25,745 nt of DNA from a virus. The notes below the pieces were generated by a model. It searched no databases, had not been told where the DNA came from, and saw nothing but the letters and a program-made list of their open reading frames with translations. Every line of letters begins with the position of its first letter. Positions within the stretch are counted from its first letter, which is position 1. Made by a program: the position numbers and the translations under genes. The DNA lies in the IMG/VR virus record IMGVR_UViG_3300024985_000073, positions 1 to 25,745 of that record; one strand, given 5' to 3'. Below, piece by piece: positions 21,179 through 25,745 of the stretch.

Positions 21179-24100
21179 GCAACTCCGACATCAGACTTGG
21201 CATTACCATTCGCGCCGATGGCAGCGGCCAGGTTACGGGTGAGCTGAACCGTATTCGCAATGGCCTGGGCGAGACCGGCGCAGCGGTACAAGCGTCAAAC
21301 CGGCAATTTGCCGAAATGGCGTCCACTCTGAGCAAGTTCGGTGCGCTGTTGGGCGGCATTACGTTTGCAGCTCTTGCGCGCGACATACTGAGTGTCAATC
21401 GTGAAATGGAAACTTTACGGGCAACCCTGAAAGCGGTGACAGGCTCTGCTGCTGGCGGTGCTTCGGCATTTGCCTTTATTCAAGACTTTGCCAAAAATAC
21501 ACCTTATGAAGTGCAGGGGCTGACACAAACCTTCATCAAACTGAAAGGCATGGGACTAGAGCCCACGCGCCAGGTGATGGAGGCATTGACCAACCAGGCC
21601 TCAAAGCTGGGTGGCTCACAAGAAACACTATCCGCAATTGCTTTGCAGCTGGGGCAGGCTTATTCAAAAATGAAGCTTCAGCAGGAGGACTTGGTTGTCT
21701 TGGCTGAGCGAGGCATTCCAATTTATGACCTGTTGGCACAGGTTACGCACAAAAACGGCGAAGAGCTGACCGACCTGATCAGTAAAGGCCAGATTACCCG
21801 TGATGTCATTGATCAATTAATTATAAAAATGGGCGAGCTGGCTAGCGGTTCCAATGCGCAGGCCATGGATACACTTAACGGCGCAATCAGCAACCTGTCT
21901 GATGCCTGGCATCAATTTGAGGATACGCTATTAAATGATCAATCAGAAAGCCTTATAAGATCGATTGTCACCGGCATAACCGAATCCATCAATGCGCTGA
22001 CCAACGCGTTTGGCTCCAGCATCGATAATCAAATTGAAACTCTGAAAAACATGGCTATTACCAAGCAGGCTTTTTTGGGCCAGTTTGGCATTGAGGTCGA
22101 TACTTCATCGACCGACAAGCTGGTGCAATCCCTGGAAGCGCAAAGAAACGCCGCCGCTGAAGAGGAGCAAATCCGGACAGCCAGCGCCCGTGCTATTGCC
22201 GATACCGAAAACTGGCTGGCAGAAATCACCGATAAAAGCACCAAAAAACAGATAGCCAGCCATTCAGCAAGATCGGCTTCCGTATCGGCTGCGCAACAAG
22301 TGCTTAATGCAGCTACCGCAGAAGCCAAAAGAAACTACGATCAGGCGATAAAATCATCAGCCGACTACATAAAGCGGCTCCGGGCTGAGACCGCGCAAAT
22401 CGGCATGAACGCTACCCAGCGCGCGGACTTTGCTGCGGAACAGATTGCGCAGGCAATGGATGACGCTAAAGTCAGAAGCGGCCTTCAGGTTGAGTTTTTG
22501 ACGCAGGCGCATGAACTGGCGATAGCGCTTGAGAAAGTAAAAGAAGCTGAAAAAATCGATGCAGCGGTTAAAACCGAAATGGAAGCCTTGATTGACCGCT
22601 ACCAGCAACTGACTTTGTCCGCCGAAGAATATTATGCCGCCAAGCTGAAGGCTCAGGGCATGAGTGCTGAACAAGCCGCGCCATTGATCAAGCAAAACGC
22701 TATCAATAATGATCTGGAAAAGCAGGCGGAAGCGGCTGACGCGGCGCGTGAAGCCGTGCAAAGCTATGTGGATTCCATTGATTCAGCATCCGAGAGTATG
22801 CAAGGCCTGGGCGATGTCATCGGGGCGATATTTGATAGCTCCTTGGGCGGCGTAAATAGATTGGTGGGCGCACTTGAGCACATGGGCAAAGGCATAGCTA
22901 ATTCACAGAATGAATTTAATCTTTTGGCGGCCCAAAAGAAAGAAATTGATGCGCTGCCTGTGAGCAAGAAAGGCACGGAAAATTACCTAAAAGAGCTTAA
23001 GCTGAAATCAACTGCCGAAAAGAAATATGAAGAAGACTATCAAAAACTACAAGAAAAAACGCTAAACCAGCAATTGGATGGACTGGTTTTGATTTCCGGC
23101 GCAACAGAGGGCTTATTTGAGCAAAGCTCTGCCGGTGCTATTGCCATGAAAGCAGTAACACTGACGTTGTTGACTGTACAGGCAGCGTTAGCCATTGCTA
23201 CCGCAGCAAGCGGCGGTGATGGTTATTCAGCCTTTGCCAGACTTGCAGCGATGGCTGCCGCGATGGCAGCATTAATTGCATCAGTAGGCGGTGGAGGATC
23301 GGCAAAAACCCCTCCACCACCACCGCAATCAGCCGACACCGGCACGGTTTTGGGCGACTCCAAGGCGCAATCAAAGTCACTGGGCAATGTAATGGAGCTG
23401 CTGGAGGACATACATGCCGACGAATACGCTGAGCTGCGAGGCATTAATGAGGGTGTTGCTAAATTGTCCGGCGGTATTACTAACGTGATCACCAAGGCTT
23501 TTCAGACAGGCTACCTCACCGGCACCGACCCCGGCCCAAACCTGGGCAAAAGCAAGCACGAAATTGTCGGCGGCGGTATGTTGATCGATTCGGTCAATGT
23601 CGGTGACATCCTCAATGGTGTAGCTGAAATATTCGGTAGAATGTACACCACCGATATGGCCCGCAATAAAAAAGGCACCAAATTTACTTTCTCGGATACG
23701 TTTTCACCGATGACCGACGAAGTTACCCTGGCCATCTCCGATGTCTTCAATAGCATCGGTTCGACCATGTTTGAAGTAACCAAGACCCTGGGACAACAAA
23801 TCGGCATGGACTTTTCAGAGCAGCTCAGCGCCTATATTATCCCGGCTATTAAAATTGATTTGCTGGGAATGACTGGAGAGGAGGCGGTCAAGAAAGTCAA
23901 CGGCGTGATTTCATCCGCTATCGATACGATGGCTGGCGTAGTTTTAGGCGATATTATTGGGCAATACCAGCAGCTTGGTGAAGGGATGCTAGAGACTGCA
24001 ATCAGGCTGGTTTCAGAAATCGCTGTCGTTGGCGATGCGTTAATGAAATCGGGTCTAAAATTGGAGCCTGAAAATGTGCTTGCTTTCAGCGATGCCATTA

Positions 24101-25745
24101 TCCAGATGGCGGGCAGTATTCAAGAATTTCAAAAACAATTCTCGCAATATATTGATGCTTTTTACAGCGACAAAGAAAAGTTCAAGATGCTGGAAAAGAA
24201 TTTGTTTGGCAATGTAGCAAAGCGAACAAATCCAAAAAATATAGAAAAATATGGGGAGTATAGAAGCGATTATACGGGGCAACTTTCCGAAGTATTTGAA
24301 AATAGGCCGAACAGAATGTCAAAAATAATAGCATCAAGAAAAGGCTATCGTGATGCGCTGGAAGCTGTTGATATAAATTCCGATATCGGCATGAAGCAAT
24401 ACTCTACACTGATCAAGTTGGCACCCATGGCCGATCAATACTATTCATATATTGAGTCAAAAGAAGAAGAGCGTCTTGCGCTGGAAGAAAAGCGCCGTGA
24501 TTTAGAACTGCAATTAATGGACGCCACCGGCCAAAGCGCTGAGGCATTAGCTGAGCGCCGCAAAAAAGAACTGGAAGCCATGGATGAAAGCTTAAGGCCG
24601 CTGCAAGAGCAAATCTATCTCGCGCAAGACAATCTCATACTACAGCAAGAAGCGCAAAAACTGGCCCAGCAACAGCGCGGGCTGGACATTCAATACATGC
24701 AGGTTACCGGCAATGCCGCCGGTGCATTAGCCGCTAAACGTGAAGACGAGCTGGCCGCTATGGAAGAAAGCCTAAGACCCATGCAGCTTGCTATTTATGC
24801 CGCTGAAGACTTGTTGGTAGCACAGCAAAAAGCCGCGGAACTGGCCAAGCAGCAACGATCATTAGATATTGAATTAATGACCGCACAAGGCAACGCCGCT
24901 GGCGCTTTGGCCGCAAAAAGGGCTGACGAACTGGCGGCCATGGATGAAAGCTTAAGGGCTACGCAACAGGCTATCTATGATGCGCAAGACAGCGCGGCGG
25001 CCGCCATCGCACTGGCTGAAGCACTGAAGAAGGAACAGGAGGCAACCGAAAAAATGGCGGCCGCGGCACAATTGGCGGCTGAAAATCTTCAGGCAGTCAG
25101 CGAGATATTGGCCGTGTCCGGATTTATGTTGGGCAGCAATGCCAATGTGCTTGCCGATAGCCTGGCTACAGCAGCGGGCGGCTTGAGCGAGTTGCAATCG
25201 CAATTCAGCACCTATTTCAGCAGCTTTTATGCGGAAACCGAGCAGCAGATCATCAACGGCAACAAGCTGCAAACCGCATTAAGCGGGCTATTTGATCAAG
25301 CCACTATTGATAGGATGGCAAAATCCCGGGACGCATACCGTAGCGTATTGGAAGCGCTGGACCTAAATAATGAAGCCGATCAGCAACGCTATGTATTGCT
25401 ATTGAAGCTGGCCGGTGCTGCTAATGATTATTACACCGCAATCGAAGCTAGTGCAGCCGTCAATGCCCAGGCAATCGAAGACGCTAATCAAGCCAACGCT
25501 GACGCATTGGCCCAATATCAAGAGGATTTGGCGCAATACAATGCAGAAGTGGCGCAACAGGCAGCCGATGCAGCGGAACAGGCCGCTCAAGCGATGGCCG
25601 AAGCGATTACCAATGAGCTGCAAACCGTAGCGGACAACGCTAAAACATTTTTAGACGACGCCATTACTGCGTTGAATGATGCAGTCCAAAAAGAACGCGA
25701 TGTAATCACGGCAAAATACAATACCGATCTGGAAAAAGCCACGCT
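21175..25745 (+). CDS. Tape measure protein (3' end outside the window)
   Basis: The GTG start overlaps the G-T stop, with AGAGGAAG upstream. The frame is open for 1523 codons to the window end. Residues about 75-190 carry the tape measure N-terminal domain: RATLKAVTGSAAGGASAFAF, then FAKNTPYEVQGLTQTFIKLK and VVLAERGIPIYDLLAQ. A long coiled-coil part follows, with a hydrophobic stretch at about 655-715 followed by PPPPP. The distal part has two copies of a domain ending YRxxLEAxDxN and YY, flanking three 60-residue repeats. The protein sets tail length and spans the tail lumen; a long protein implies a long flexible tail. Confidence 0.9.
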   Translation, partial: MSNSDIRLGITIRADGSGQVTGELNRIRNGLGETGAAVQASNRQFAEMASTLSKFGALLGGITFAALARDILSVNREMETLRATLKAVTGSAAGGASAFAFIQDFAKNTPYEVQGLTQTFIKLKGMGLEPTRQVMEALTNQASKLGGSQETLSAIALQLGQAYSKMKLQQEDLVVLAERGIPIYDLLAQVTHKNGEELTDLISKGQITRDVIDQLIIKMGELASGSNAQAMDTLNGAISNLSDAWHQFEDTLLNDQSESLIRSIVTGITESINALTNAFGSSIDNQIETLKNMAITKQAFLGQFGIEVDTSSTDKLVQSLEAQRNAAAEEEQIRTASARAIADTENWLAEITDKSTKKQIASHSARSASVSAAQQVLNAATAEAKRNYDQAIKSSADYIKRLRAETAQIGMNATQRADFAAEQIAQAMDDAKVRSGLQVEFLTQAHELAIALEKVKEAEKIDAAVKTEMEALIDRYQQLTLSAEEYYAAKLKAQGMSAEQAAPLIKQNAINNDLEKQAEAADAAREAVQSYVDSIDSASESMQGLGDVIGAIFDSSLGGVNRLVGALEHMGKGIANSQNEFNLLAAQKKEIDALPVSKKGTENYLKELKLKSTAEKKYEEDYQKLQEKTLNQQLDGLVLISGATEGLFEQSSAGAIAMKAVTLTLLTVQAALAIATAASGGDGYSAFARLAAMAAAMAALIASVGGGGSAKTPPPPPQSADTGTVLGDSKAQSKSLGNVMELLEDIHADEYAELRGINEGVAKLSGGITNVITKAFQTGYLTGTDPGPNLGKSKHEIVGGGMLIDSVNVGDILNGVAEIFGRMYTTDMARNKKGTKFTFSDTFSPMTDEVTLAISDVFNSIGSTMFEVTKTLGQQIGMDFSEQLSAYIIPAIKIDLLGMTGEEAVKKVNGVISSAIDTMAGVVLGDIIGQYQQLGEGMLETAIRLVSEIAVVGDALMKSGLKLEPENVLAFSDAIIQMAGSIQEFQKQFSQYIDAFYSDKEKFKMLEKNLFGNVAKRTNPKNIEKYGEYRSDYTGQLSEVFENRPNRMSKIIASRKGYRDALEAVDINSDIGMKQYSTLIKLAPMADQYYSYIESKEEERLALEEKRRDLELQLMDATGQSAEALAERRKKELEAMDESLRPLQEQIYLAQDNLILQQEAQKLAQQQRGLDIQYMQVTGNAAGALAAKREDELAAMEESLRPMQLAIYAAEDLLVAQQKAAELAKQQRSLDIELMTAQGNAAGALAAKRADELAAMDESLRATQQAIYDAQDSAAAAIALAEALKKEQEATEKMAAAAQLAAENLQAVSEILAVSGFMLGSNANVLADSLATAAGGLSELQSQFSTYFSSFYAETEQQIINGNKLQTALSGLFDQATIDRMAKSRDAYRSVLEALDLNNEADQQRYVLLLKLAGAANDYYTAIEASAAVNAQAIEDANQANADALAQYQEDLAQYNAEVAQQAADAAEQAAQAMAEAITNELQTVADNAKTFLDDAITALNDAVQKERDVITAKYNTDLEKAT
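24493..25032 (+). repeat. Three tandem 60-residue repeats in the tape measure protein
   Basis: Units at 24493-24672, 24673-24852 and 24853-25032 are each exactly 180 bases. The shared pattern is QRxLDIxLMxxxGNAAGALA, then AKRxDELAAMDESLRxxQxA and IYxAxD. The second and third units are closest to each other. The units are helical and amphipathic. Changes in their number would alter tail length. Confidence 0.85.

Noticed and set aside
1-25745. CRISPR arrays, tRNA or rRNA genes, insertion sequences
   Set aside because: No regularly spaced direct repeats, no cloverleaf or rRNA-like sequence, and no transposase other than the Mu-type one were seen.

Overview
The window is most of a Mu-like transposable prophage. 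The morphogenesis genes seen (tail tube, frameshifted tail chaperone, very long tape measure; no sheath gene) point to a long non-contractile tail, as in the Pseudomonas B3/D3112 type rather than the contractile tail of Mu. The host is probably a gammaproteobacterium. The GGTTGGGTTA...TAACCCAACC palindromic repeats resemble dispersed REP-like elements of such genomes, methanotrophs included, but this host assignment is only an impression.

Layout. (1) 1-565: a REP-like pair, a leftward XRE repressor gene, and a divergent control region whose 18-bp perfect palindrome lies in the spacer of the rightward early promoter. (2) 566-3423: a rightward early regulatory cluster with two related Ner/Cro-like proteins, a Rha-family regulator, a tiny ORF, an IclR-type HTH protein, an unknown protein and a DUF3102 protein. 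(3) 3427-6829: the transposition module, with a DDE transposase (MuA-like), two small ORFs and an AAA+ ATPase with an N-terminal HTH (MuB-like). (4) 6832-10191: tightly coupled small early genes, two one-helix membrane microproteins, DUF3164, an AlpA-like HTH protein, an unknown CxxC protein, then GemA and the Mor-family activator. (5) 10192-10957: a junction zone with a lipoprotein gene, a second inverted REP pair and a 14-bp-arm palindrome. (6) 10958-25745: head and tail genes: Mu I-type protease with a probable internal scaffold start, decoration protein, Mu T-type major capsid, a small protein, a CE4-like polysaccharide deacetylase, DUF1320 (gp36), several accessory structural proteins including a LamG protein with six 20-residue repeats, fibre-tail adaptor, tail terminator, tail tube, tail chaperones G and G-T joined by a -1 frameshift, and a tape measure protein that runs off the end.

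How it works together. The repressor and the Ner-like proteins would set the lysogenic/lytic decision at the palindromic operator. The transposase and its ATPase partner would integrate and replicate the element by transposition. GemA and Mor would switch on later transcription. The downstream genes build the capsid and tail.

Most notable: the lysis, terminase, portal and Mu F-type genes expected between Mor and the protease are absent. The -1 frameshift signal in the tail chaperone is textbook quality. A lower-GC deacetylase gene sits between the capsid and connector genes. Two paired REP-like elements lie in opposite orientation at the left edge of the window and at the Mor/protease junction.
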